Source: an uncultured Candidatus Saccharibacteria bacterium
GTDB lineage: Bacteria > Patescibacteriota > Saccharimonadia > Saccharimonadales > Saccharimonadaceae
Length of the DNA: 29,159 nucleotides
NCBI GenBank assembly: GCA_937989565.1
Contig: CALKRM010000001.1
Location: forward strand, 1 to 29,159
Reading direction: 5' to 3'
Below, in pieces: positions 23,073 through 29,159 of the stretch. Every line of letters starts with the position of its first letter. The stretch's first letter is position 1. Position numbers and translations under genes: made by a program. A model generated the notes under the pieces. It worked only from the letters and a program-made list of their open reading frames with translations, was not told the DNA's origin and searched no databases.

Positions 23073-24011
23073 CTACACAGCAATCGGCGCTTTTATCGCT
23101 GGATGACACTCATAATTCTCCAGACGGATATCATCAATCGTGAAATCGTCAATATTCTTGATGTCTGGATTGAGCCACAGTTTCGGCGGTGGCAGCGGAC
23201 GGCGCGATAATTGCTCGTCAACTTGCGCGCGGTGATTATTGTAAATATGTGCGCTATTTAAGGTGTGAATAAACTCGCCGGGTTGCTTGTCGGTAACTTG
23301 AGCAACAATCGACAAAAGCAACGCATAGCTGGCAATGTTAAACGGCACCCCAAGGAACATATCCGCCGATCTCTGAGTCAGCGCCAAATCCAGTTTGTCC
23401 TTCTCGCTGTTCTTGCCAGGTCTTACGTTAAATTGAAACATCGTATGACACGGAGGCAGCCCGCCAGCTTGAACGATGTCATCAATTTCCGCCACATTCC
23501 ACGCGCTCACAATATTCCGACGCGACTCTGGATTCGTCTTTATCATGTCAATGGCGCTCTGAATCTGGTCAATAGTTCCGCCCTTCCCGTCCGGCCATTT
23601 TCGCCATTGAACACCATAAACAGGACCCAAATTTCCCCATTCTTCAGCAAACGCGTGATCATTCGCAATCTTATCAATAAATTCCTTCATGCCAGCGCGC
23701 CATTCATCGCCGTTAATTTCCGGTATTTTCTGACCGGTTTTTTCTAGGTAATTTTTATATGGCCACTCATCCCAAATATGAACGCCGTTTTGCGCCAAAT
23801 ATTCAATATTGCCCGTGCCCTTAAGAAACCACAAAAGCTCATGAGCGACGCTCTTAAAATACAACTTCTTCGTGGTCATAGCCGGAAATCCGTCCGCCAA
23901 ATTATATCGCGTCTGAATACCAAAAATTTCTGTCGTCCCCGTTCCTGTACGATCGCCTTTTTGCGCACCGTTATCACGAATGTATTTCAATGCGTCTAAA
24001 TATTGCCTCAT
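23073..24011 (-). CDS. thyA: Thymidylate synthase
   Basis: It methylates dUMP to dTMP using methylene-tetrahydrofolate. The nucleophile Cys188 lies in GGLPPCHTMFQF; Arg21 (GDRTGTGT), the Arg164-Arg165 pair (SRRNIVSAWN), RSADMFLGVPFNIASYA and the C-terminal PAIKAPIAV are all present. Length 312 aa is normal with a small insert. GAGGAGGG stands 4 nt before the ATG, and a separate promoter precedes it, downstream of clpP. Together with dcd, tmk and folA it completes the pathway. Confidence 0.98.
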   Translation of the reverse strand: MRQYLDALKYIRDNGAQKGDRTGTGTTEIFGIQTRYNLADGFPAMTTKKLYFKSVAHELLWFLKGTGNIEYLAQNGVHIWDEWPYKNYLEKTGQKIPEINGDEWRAGMKEFIDKIANDHAFAEEWGNLGPVYGVQWRKWPDGKGGTIDQIQSAIDMIKTNPESRRNIVSAWNVAEIDDIVQAGGLPPCHTMFQFNVRPGKNSEKDKLDLALTQRSADMFLGVPFNIASYALLLSIVAQVTDKQPGEFIHTLNSAHIYNNHRAQVDEQLSRRPLPPPKLWLNPDIKNIDDFTIDDIRLENYECHPAIKAPIAV

Positions 24012-24033
24012 AAGCCCTCCTCGCTTACTTCAA

Positions 24034-24062
24034 ATTATGACAATATCCTCCAAAAACCACAA
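24034..24062 (-). promoter_or_regulatory. thyA promoter
   Basis: Minus-strand TTGTGG, 17 bp, CATAAT, with TGT before the -10 box (extended -10). It lies in the clpP-thyA gap. Confidence 0.65.
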
Positions 24063-24102
24063 GCAGAATCACTAGTAGTTTTAACAACAAACACGCAAAT
24101 TT

Positions 24103-24696
24103 TTACGACAATTTAGTCAAGACTTTGTCAATCAGTCCGTACTTTACAGCTTCATCTGGCGTCATCCAATAATCACGCTCCATGTCGGACTTAACCTTAG
24201 CCAACTTCTGACCGGTGTTTTTCGCCATAATCTTCGCTAGCATCTCCTTAACTTCCAAAGTTTCCTTCATGTCAATTTCCATGTCGGTCACTTTTCCGTG
24301 CGTTCCAGAAGACGGCTGATGAATCATAACCTTGGCATGTGGTAAACAAAACCTCTTCCCTTTAGTACCAGAGCTGAGCAAAAAAGCCCCCATGCTTGCC
24401 TGCAAACCAATTCCATACGTCGCCACATCGGGCTTAATAAAATTCATCGTGTCGTAAATTGCCATTCCGTCATAAACGCTGCCGCCTGGACTATTGATAT
24501 ATAGCGATATATCAGCTTGCGGGTCAACATATGCCAAATGCAACAATTGCGCCACTACGCTGTTCGCGGTATGCTCGTTAACATCTTCGCCAAGGAAAAT
24601 AATCCTCTCATTCAACAATCTTGAATAGATATCAAAAGCACGCTCGCCGTCAGCCGATTTTTCAACGACAGTTGGAATGAGATATGATTTTGGCAT
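24103..24696 (-). CDS. clpP: ATP-dependent Clp protease proteolytic subunit
   Basis: ClpP forms the tetradecameric chamber fed by ClpX or ClpC. The triad is visible: Ser101 in GLQASMGAF, His126 in MIHQPSSG, Asp175 in ERDYWM. The SPGGSV stretch and the C-terminal YGLIDKV are typical and the length (197 aa) is normal. It follows tig after 7 nt, so the two are one operon, the usual tig-clpP arrangement; clpX is not present next to it. Confidence 0.98.
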   Translation of the reverse strand: MPKSYLIPTVVEKSADGERAFDIYSRLLNERIIFLGEDVNEHTANSVVAQLLHLAYVDPQADISLYINSPGGSVYDGMAIYDTMNFIKPDVATYGIGLQASMGAFLLSSGTKGKRFCLPHAKVMIHQPSSGTHGKVTDMEIDMKETLEVKEMLAKIMAKNTGQKLAKVKSDMERDYWMTPDEAVKYGLIDKVLTKLS

Positions 24697-24703
24697 ATTT
24701 ACC

Positions 24704-25993
24704 CTATTTCTTCGTGTTTAATTCGACCAATTTAGCAACGGTCTTATCTGTAATCATTCGGTTGGCAATATCGCGGTGAACGTTTGGATTGTCAAATTGT
24801 TCCAGCATTTTCTTATCTTTACCGTATTGTTGCTTGAAGAAGTCAATTTGTCTCTGGATTTCATCACGAGAAGCATCAATCTTCAATTCCTTCGACAATT
24901 CAGCCAATACCAGACCAGCCTTAACGCGCTTTTCAGCCGCTGGACGAGCTTCTTTCTTCACCCACTCCTCTTTATCCTTGAAGCCCTGAGTCTTCAAATA
25001 GCTGTCCAAACTCAGCCCGCTGTACATCAAATTCTGAGTCAAGTCACGCTCGATTGATCGCAATTGATCCTCAACCAAAAGTTCTGACAACGCAGCCTTA
25101 CTCTTTTCCGTCAATTCACCAACCAGCGCGTCCTTAAATTTCTCATCAGCTTCGCGCTCTTTTTGTGCGGTAAGTTCACGCTTGATGTCCTCTTTTACTT
25201 CTTTCATCTCTGTAAACGGACCACATTTTGCAGCAAATTCATCGTTTAGTTCTGGCAATTTCAATTCATTAACCTTGTGAAGTTTCACGGTAAACACAAC
25301 GTCTTGACCTGCCAAATTCTCAGCGTGATAATCCTCTGGGAATTTCAGTTTCAAATCAAACTCTTCACCAGCCTTATGACCAATCACGCCTTCTTCAAAT
25401 CCAGGAATGAATTGACCTTCACCAAGCTTCAAGCCGTATTCCTTAGCTGAACCGCCGTCAAACGCCACGCCATCTTTCTTTCCCGTAAAGTCAATCACAG
25501 CCTCGTCGCCGAGCTTAGCGGCACGCTTGACCTCTGATTTTTCAGAATAGTTTTTACGGATTCGCTCAATAACCTCATTGACATCTTTATCCTCGACCTT
25601 AGCTGCTTCTTTTTTCGCTGTCAATTTTTTATAATCGCCCAATTTTACTGGCGGAATAACTTCAACTTCAGCCGTAAATTCCAACTCAGAACCAGGAACA
25701 AACTTCTTAACTTCAACGCTAGGTCGGTCTAGGGCTTGCAATTTTTCCTGCAAAAACGCCTCAGCTACTGCCTCTGACAAAGCGTTCTCTAAGATCTGCT
25801 CCTGTAAAGCATTAGGGTCAACGTGCTTAGCGGCTATAGTTGCGGGAACTTTTCCTTTGCGGAAACCTGGAACTTTGATGTCGCGCGCCAACTTTGTCAA
25901 GGAAACCTGCTCTGCGTCAGCCAATTCGCTAGCACCCAAAGAAATCGTCAATTGAACTTTAGTATCTGATAGTTTTTTTACAGTAGTCTTCAT
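24704..25993 (-). CDS. tig: Trigger factor
   Basis: It is the ribosome-bound chaperone and prolyl isomerase that meets nascent chains. The ribosome-docking signature GFRKGKVP is at residues 43-50, the FKBP-like domain spans about 150-240 and the C-terminal helical domain is Lys/Glu-rich. Length 429 aa is normal. Its ATG is 8 nt behind a TATAAT box, with no Shine-Dalgarno, so translation of the tig-clpP mRNA probably starts leaderless. The promoter's -35 lies inside the last codons of hisS. Confidence 0.97.
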   Translation of the reverse strand: MKTTVKKLSDTKVQLTISLGASELADAEQVSLTKLARDIKVPGFRKGKVPATIAAKHVDPNALQEQILENALSEAVAEAFLQEKLQALDRPSVEVKKFVPGSELEFTAEVEVIPPVKLGDYKKLTAKKEAAKVEDKDVNEVIERIRKNYSEKSEVKRAAKLGDEAVIDFTGKKDGVAFDGGSAKEYGLKLGEGQFIPGFEEGVIGHKAGEEFDLKLKFPEDYHAENLAGQDVVFTVKLHKVNELKLPELNDEFAAKCGPFTEMKEVKEDIKRELTAQKEREADEKFKDALVGELTEKSKAALSELLVEDQLRSIERDLTQNLMYSGLSLDSYLKTQGFKDKEEWVKKEARPAAEKRVKAGLVLAELSKELKIDASRDEIQRQIDFFKQQYGKDKKMLEQFDNPNVHRDIANRMITDKTVAKLVELNTKK

Positions 25994-26001
25994 AAAGACT
26001 A

Positions 26002-26030
26002 ATTATAACAGATATCAGGCTATACCTCAA
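26002..26030 (-). promoter_or_regulatory. Promoter of tig-clpP
   Basis: Minus-strand TTGAGG, 17 bp, TATAAT, with TGT before the -10 box. The -35 lies in the hisS coding end (stop at 26020-26022). Confidence 0.8.
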
Positions 26031-27354
26031 ACAGAGCGTCTTCATCGCCATCATATCGACGATCTTTGACAATTGTCACGATTCGTTCAGCGCCAACTTT
26101 CTGCTCGTCAGATTCTACCAAGTTTCGAACCGTGTATGCACCGCTAGCAATTTCATCCTCACCCACGAACACCGCAAACGGAATTTGCTTTTTTAACGCC
26201 GCTTTTATCTGCTTGTCAATCTTTCTACCAGTGATATCCAACTCCGCTCGCACGCCTTCACTGCGCAATTTTCGCGCCAAATCGTCCGCGCCAGCCATAG
26301 ATTCTTTTGACACCGGAATTATATATACATCTGTTTTAGACGCCAATTTAGGCAACAGGCCGTGTACTTCCAAAAATTGCTCCATCGTTGTTGCGCCCAT
26401 ACCAACGCCGACCGTAGCAATCGGTTCAACGCCAAATAGCCCAACTAATCCGTCATATCGTCCTCCACCAAACAACGCTCGGTTATTCTCTGGCGAATTG
26501 TCAAAAAGCTCAAAAACCATGCCCGTGTAATAGTCCAGTCCGCGCATCAAAGTAACATCAAACACTGCATTCGTAATGCCTTTTTGACTAAGCAATTTCA
26601 TCACTTCGCGAAGCTGTTTGACGCTTTCATCTTCCATCAATTCGCTCGGCAAATCATCAACCGACTTCATACTAATCATTTTCGCCAACTTAGGTAGACC
26701 TTCGGCTGCTTGATTACCAAAAATCTCAATAGCTTGGCGCTTAAATTCTTCGGCAGGAATTTTATTTTTCCTATCAAGCAACTTCATCATCATCGTCGAA
26801 CCAACAATATCAAGCTTCAAAAATTGGCTCATCAAACGATTTATCAATTGGCGATTATTAACCCTAACCGTAAACATTTCCTGCTTGGCGCCAAAATTCA
26901 TCACGCTAGCGTGACTCAGCTCAATAATCTCCGCGTCCGCCGCCGCGCCGTCCAGGCCAAACAGATCCGCGTTCAATTGCCAAAACTCACGCTCACGCCC
27001 ACGTTGCGGCCGTTCATAGCGCATAAAATTAGCAATTGAATATAGCCGCGCAGGCATCGCTAATTCCTGACGCTTAGCTGCTACCATTCGAGAAATCGAC
27101 GGCGTCATCTCAGGGCGAATTGCCACCATTCGACCACCGCGATCTTCAAAGGCGTATGTTTGCTCACCCGCCAATTCCTGACCTGACTTCGCCAAATAAA
27201 TATCTAGCGGCTCCAGCAGCGGCGCGCCATATTCTTCATAGCCAAAACTCTCAACCGTCTTGTGCCAAACATTAAAAATGTAATTCTGCAGACGCTTTTC
27301 CTCTGGAAAATAGTCTCGCGAACCTTTGTAACTTTGTGTAGATAAACTGCTCAT
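26020..27354 (-). CDS. hisS: Histidyl-tRNA synthetase
   Basis: It charges tRNA-His. The class II motifs are visible: motif 2 (RYERPQRGREREFWQLNADLFG split around residues 112-133), the HisA motif RGLDYYTG (271-278), GGGRYDGL (297-303), and the anticodon-binding domain from about 335 on. Length 444 aa is normal. The ATG has GGAG 6 nt upstream. The gene is preceded by a roughly 130-nt leader carrying a His-rich leader peptide and a terminator hairpin, so its expression probably responds to charged tRNA-His. No other aminoacyl-tRNA synthetase stands next to it. Confidence 0.98.
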   Translation of the reverse strand: MSSLSTQSYKGSRDYFPEEKRLQNYIFNVWHKTVESFGYEEYGAPLLEPLDIYLAKSGQELAGEQTYAFEDRGGRMVAIRPEMTPSISRMVAAKRQELAMPARLYSIANFMRYERPQRGREREFWQLNADLFGLDGAAADAEIIELSHASVMNFGAKQEMFTVRVNNRQLINRLMSQFLKLDIVGSTMMMKLLDRKNKIPAEEFKRQAIEIFGNQAAEGLPKLAKMISMKSVDDLPSELMEDESVKQLREVMKLLSQKGITNAVFDVTLMRGLDYYTGMVFELFDNSPENNRALFGGGRYDGLVGLFGVEPIATVGVGMGATTMEQFLEVHGLLPKLASKTDVYIIPVSKESMAGADDLARKLRSEGVRAELDITGRKIDKQIKAALKKQIPFAVFVGEDEIASGAYTVRNLVESDEQKVGAERIVTIVKDRRYDGDEDALFEV

Positions 27355-27394
27355 GTTAGCTCCATTATGTCATTATTTCTTATTTATAGCAATC

Positions 27395-27419
27395 AAAAAC
27401 GCCGAGGCAGAACTCGGCG
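27395..27419 (-). terminator. Attenuator hairpin in the hisS leader
   Basis: Minus-strand CGCCGAG, loop TTCTGC, CTCGGCG, followed by TTTTTG: a 7-bp GC-rich stem plus U-tract, lying upstream of the hisS start instead of behind a gene. It competes with a 15-bp pairing between 27437-27451 and 27401-27415. Confidence 0.8.
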
Positions 27420-27436
27420 CATACAATCAAAAATCA

Positions 27437-27451
27437 GAGTCCTACCTCGGC
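27437..27451 (-). promoter_or_regulatory. Upstream arm competing with the hisS attenuator
   Basis: On the minus-strand RNA this 15-nt segment pairs fully with 27401-27415, using two G-U wobbles. Those two positions would be mismatches in a plus-strand RNA, which argues that the pairing is kept for the hisS transcript. It overlaps the leader peptide's last codons and stop. Confidence 0.6.
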
Positions 27452-27486
27452 AACACGTGTGAATGATGGAATTTAGGTAAAATCAT
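27442..27486 (-). CDS. His-rich leader peptide of hisS (14 aa)
   Basis: ATG to TAG encodes MILPKFHHSHVLPR, with His at positions 7, 8 and 10. The ATG lies 6 nt behind the TATAAT box of a TTTACA-17-TATAAT promoter, so it would be the first codon of the mRNA. The His codons (27457-27468) lie just ahead of the upstream arm of the competing hairpins, and the stop codon lies within that arm. This matches the known design of amino-acid-specific leader peptides, such as that of the enterobacterial his operon. Too short for statistics by itself; support comes from composition and position together. Confidence 0.7.
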   Translation of the reverse strand: MILPKFHHSHVLPR

Positions 27487-27492
27487 ACGCTT

Positions 27493-27521
27493 ATTATAAT
27501 AAATTTCATGCTTTTTGTAAA
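27493..27521 (-). promoter_or_regulatory. hisS promoter
   Basis: Minus-strand TTTACA, exactly 17 bp, TATAAT, about 132 nt before the hisS ATG. A CATAAT at 27364-27369, close to the ATG, is an unlikely alternative. Confidence 0.8.
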
Positions 27522-27558
27522 GTAGGAGCTGACGGAGTTATCGCGAGAAATAATGGTG

Positions 27559-27564
27559 TATCAT
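27559..27564 (+). promoter_or_regulatory. -10 box of the 143-aa orphan
   Basis: TATCAT, 6 nt before the ATG at 27571, no Shine-Dalgarno. It sits in a small inverted repeat (TAATG/CATTA, 27551-27567). Confidence 0.4.
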
Positions 27565-27570
27565 TAATTT

Positions 27571-28002
27571 ATGGACAACATCACGCATCGCATCGCCGAA
27601 TCTATTCGCACCAATGATTTGCCAGCTTACCAGCGTGAGCGCTACCCCGCCATTCAAGAAGGCGAGTTTGTTTGCTTTACGGATGAGGATTTTCATGGCG
27701 TTGATTTTGGCCAGTTTGTCATGGGATTTTTCGTGTTTGAAAACTGTAATCTGGACGATGCAAAGCACATCTACGGGCAACCGATTTATTTTATCAATTC
27801 GTCGGTTCGGAATGTGGATTTTCGCGGTGTAAAAGCTATTATTGAAGCAAAAGATTGCGACTTCCGTGGTATGAAATATGACGAGGAAACGCAATTTGTC
27901 TATGGCAGCGGGAAATTGGCAGCGCGATCGCGTTTCATAAATTGTCAATTAGATGATGAAACTCGTGATTTTTTGAGCCAACAAGGCGTAGAAATTAGCT
28001 AG
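27571..28002 (+). CDS. Hypothetical protein with pentapeptide-repeat-like segment (143 aa)
   Basis: I do not recognise a specific family. Residues about 50-120 show spaced blocks such as FENCNLDDA, SVRNVDFRGV and DCDFRGM, which resemble degenerate pentapeptide repeats (a right-handed beta-helix fold), though too few and irregular to be sure. There is no signal or membrane segment. The ATG lies 6 nt behind a TATCAT box and an intrinsic terminator follows, so it is a single-gene unit. It is divergent from hisS with about 50 bp between the promoters. Confidence 0.75.
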   Translation: MDNITHRIAESIRTNDLPAYQRERYPAIQEGEFVCFTDEDFHGVDFGQFVMGFFVFENCNLDDAKHIYGQPIYFINSSVRNVDFRGVKAIIEAKDCDFRGMKYDEETQFVYGSGKLAARSRFINCQLDDETRDFLSQQGVEIS

Positions 28003-28047
28003 GTTTTATTATTCCCAATGCATGTTGTTGACAGACATCAAAGACCT

Positions 28048-28075
28048 GAGTCGTGTCTATAAACCGACTCTTTTT
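28048..28075 (+). terminator. Intrinsic terminator after the 143-aa gene
   Basis: GAGTCG, 11-nt loop, CGACTC, then TTTTT. It lies directly before the promoter of the next gene. Confidence 0.8.
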
Positions 28076-28077
28076 CT

Positions 28078-28086
28078 TGCTAAACT
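28078..28086 (+). promoter_or_regulatory. Extended -10 promoter of the HxxEH protein
   Basis: TGC-TAAACT, with the ATG 6 nt behind it and no Shine-Dalgarno; a TTGACA at 28028-28033 is too far upstream to act as its -35. Confidence 0.5.
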
Positions 28087-28092
28087 GTTCAT

Positions 28093-29046
28093 ATGAAATA
28101 TTTTACAATAGTTAAATATCACCCCTGCGTTCAGCTAGCTCACACCTATGAGCATTTATTTGTGTCTACGGCTACAGAATACCTTTACCAACACAATAGA
28201 TATAAGCTATTAGACTACTCATTAAACGGCGAAACCTACGAATCAGGCGTAATAGTCATTAATGGTGAATGTTATAATGCTGAATCTGAAAAAATATTAA
28301 ACAATATAACAGCTATGAAGGCCGACTTAGGATCGGAGAAATCTGGGTATCTGCCAGTCGCGCAAGCGATATCCCAAATAGGTGCTGAAGAACCCAATAT
28401 ACTTTATATCAGCAGCCCAGAAGAAGTAATTAAAGAGTTAGAAAAACTCAACGCGAAGTCCTGGAAAAATATAGACTCAGTTAACCTACTGCCAGATGCA
28501 AAGGCTGCAAATAAAGACGTTGTCGATTTAATATACACAACAAATCAGCTATCAAATGTTAATTCACCTTTAGAATTAAATATCGAGATCAAAGATCAGC
28601 CTATGGAGATCTGCGCATTATGGTATGAGCTAGCTAGATTTATAGGACTATCAGTTGGGCAGAAAATTTGCCATAATTTCAGTACATATTTCAGTGGTGA
28701 ACATGTAAATAATGACGGCGCAACCATGACCTATACCGCCACTTTTTCCGTCAATAGACATTCCCAACCAGAAATAAGTTTAGAAGAAGTAACTTTATTA
28801 TCCAGGAAAACCATAAATGAGATCATTACGCCGAATGTATTAATGAGATTTTCTACGTATTTGTCTTCCGTATCATACTCTCACAATCCACACTTTGCGC
28901 CAGATATATCTTATATAGCCCAGAATATTGGAATGCTAGTAGGTTCACAAGGATGGAAAAACATCGCTACTTCAGATAACATGAAAAAAATATTACAAGC
29001 AGTATCATACAGCCTATTCTACGGAAATAGATCAATTGATCTATAA
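28093..29046 (+). CDS. Divergent M16-like (HxxEH) metalloprotease-related protein
   Basis: Residues 13-23 read VQLAHTYEHLF, which contains the inverted zinc motif HxxEH (His17, Glu20, His21) in the setting usual for the M16/insulinase family. Glu99 or Glu100 lies at a suitable distance for the third ligand. The rest, including a second half from about 150 with GLSVGQKICHNFSTYFSG, is compatible with one M16-type domain pair, but at 317 aa it is shorter than usual and conservation is low. No signal peptide. Codon use is AT-rich, with many AGA and ATA. It may be an active peptidase, a degenerate homologue or a chance motif; I lean to the first two. Confidence 0.5.
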   Translation: MKYFTIVKYHPCVQLAHTYEHLFVSTATEYLYQHNRYKLLDYSLNGETYESGVIVINGECYNAESEKILNNITAMKADLGSEKSGYLPVAQAISQIGAEEPNILYISSPEEVIKELEKLNAKSWKNIDSVNLLPDAKAANKDVVDLIYTTNQLSNVNSPLELNIEIKDQPMEICALWYELARFIGLSVGQKICHNFSTYFSGEHVNNDGATMTYTATFSVNRHSQPEISLEEVTLLSRKTINEIITPNVLMRFSTYLSSVSYSHNPHFAPDISYIAQNIGMLVGSQGWKNIATSDNMKKILQAVSYSLFYGNRSIDL

Positions 29047-29159
29047 ATCACCCCTCGACAACGTCAACACATTTTGCTGCAACCAACAATACATCGCCAC
29101 GGTAGCTGCCGCGCCAACGTTTATGGAGCGAGTCGAGCCGAATTGCTCGATCGCCACAA
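29041..29159 (-). CDS. SpoU/TrmH-family RNA methyltransferase, C-terminal fragment
   Basis: Only the last 39 codons are visible; the gene enters from the right edge. The stretch EQFGSTRSINVGAAATVAMY carries the SpoU motif 3 (S-x-N-V-x-x-A-A), which forms part of the knotted AdoMet-binding fold of 2'-O-ribose methyltransferases acting on tRNA or rRNA. It ends in TAG, and its stop codon abuts the stop codon of the convergent HxxEH gene, so the two ends overlap by 6 nt. The exact member and substrate cannot be told. Confidence 0.75.
   Translation of the reverse strand, partial: VAIEQFGSTRSINVGAAATVAMYCWLQQNVLTLSRGDL

Noticed and set aside
27401..27451. tRNA-like element before hisS: 7-bp GCCGAGG/CCTCGGC ends look like an acceptor stem
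   Set aside because: Only about 51 nt in length, no D-arm, no anticodon arm and no T-arm sequence; the leader peptide and terminator explain it better.
27355..27492. T-box riboswitch for hisS
   Set aside because: No T-box sequence or specifier-loop structure is visible and the leader is too short.
1..29159. CRISPR arrays, insertion sequences, prophage or integrase genes
   Set aside because: No repeat-spacer pattern, transposase, terminal repeats or integrase was found on either strand.

Overview
The window looks like part of the compact chromosome of a candidate-phyla-radiation bacterium, most likely a Saccharibacterium (TM7). This rests on small, tightly packed genes, short intergenic gaps, divergent versions of universal proteins, an orphan glycogen branching enzyme and many start codons placed directly behind a -10 box. 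The lineage call comes from gene content and style only, because no rRNA is present. UGA acts as a normal stop at several genes, which argues against the recoded lineages SR1 and Gracilibacteria. I see no mobile element, CRISPR array, tRNA or rRNA.

Left part (1-6442): the start of a probable tgt gene, a large acidic orphan protein, and divergently a GH13 branching enzyme (glgB). Next come a hairpin-rich transcription unit for a small membrane coiled-coil protein, a ThrE-like exporter overlapping an HD-domain protein, and a bidirectional terminator.

Centre (6455-20211, all minus strand): rpoB-rpoC, rpsL-rpsG, yajQ, a membrane-anchored trypsin-like protease and fusA. The classical rpsL-rpsG-fusA order is kept but is interrupted by yajQ and the protease. 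Several usually invariant sites are altered. Both zinc sites of beta' have lost their cysteines, EF-G has NKIN in place of NKxD, and S12 has proline at the usual Lys88 position.

Right part (20230-29159): a nucleotide block (tmk, a HIT protein, dcd, divergent folA, then thyA) that supplies and phosphorylates dTMP, a proteostasis pair (tig-clpP), and hisS. Beyond these lie a pentapeptide-like orphan, an M16-like HxxEH protein and the end of a SpoU methyltransferase.

The most interesting find lies in front of hisS. A complete promoter drives a roughly 130-nt leader that opens with a 14-codon peptide, MILPKFHHSHVLPR. The peptide has three His codons within four positions and its stop codon lies inside one arm of a pair of competing hairpins, the nearer of which ends in a U-tract. 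This is the layout of His-dependent transcription attenuation, here with a leader peptide that itself seems to be translated without a ribosome binding site. About ten starts in the window share the pattern of a -10 box followed 6-10 nt later by the start codon, which suggests widespread leaderless mRNA. Translation and transcription core genes and the genes inside operons use Shine-Dalgarno sites instead.
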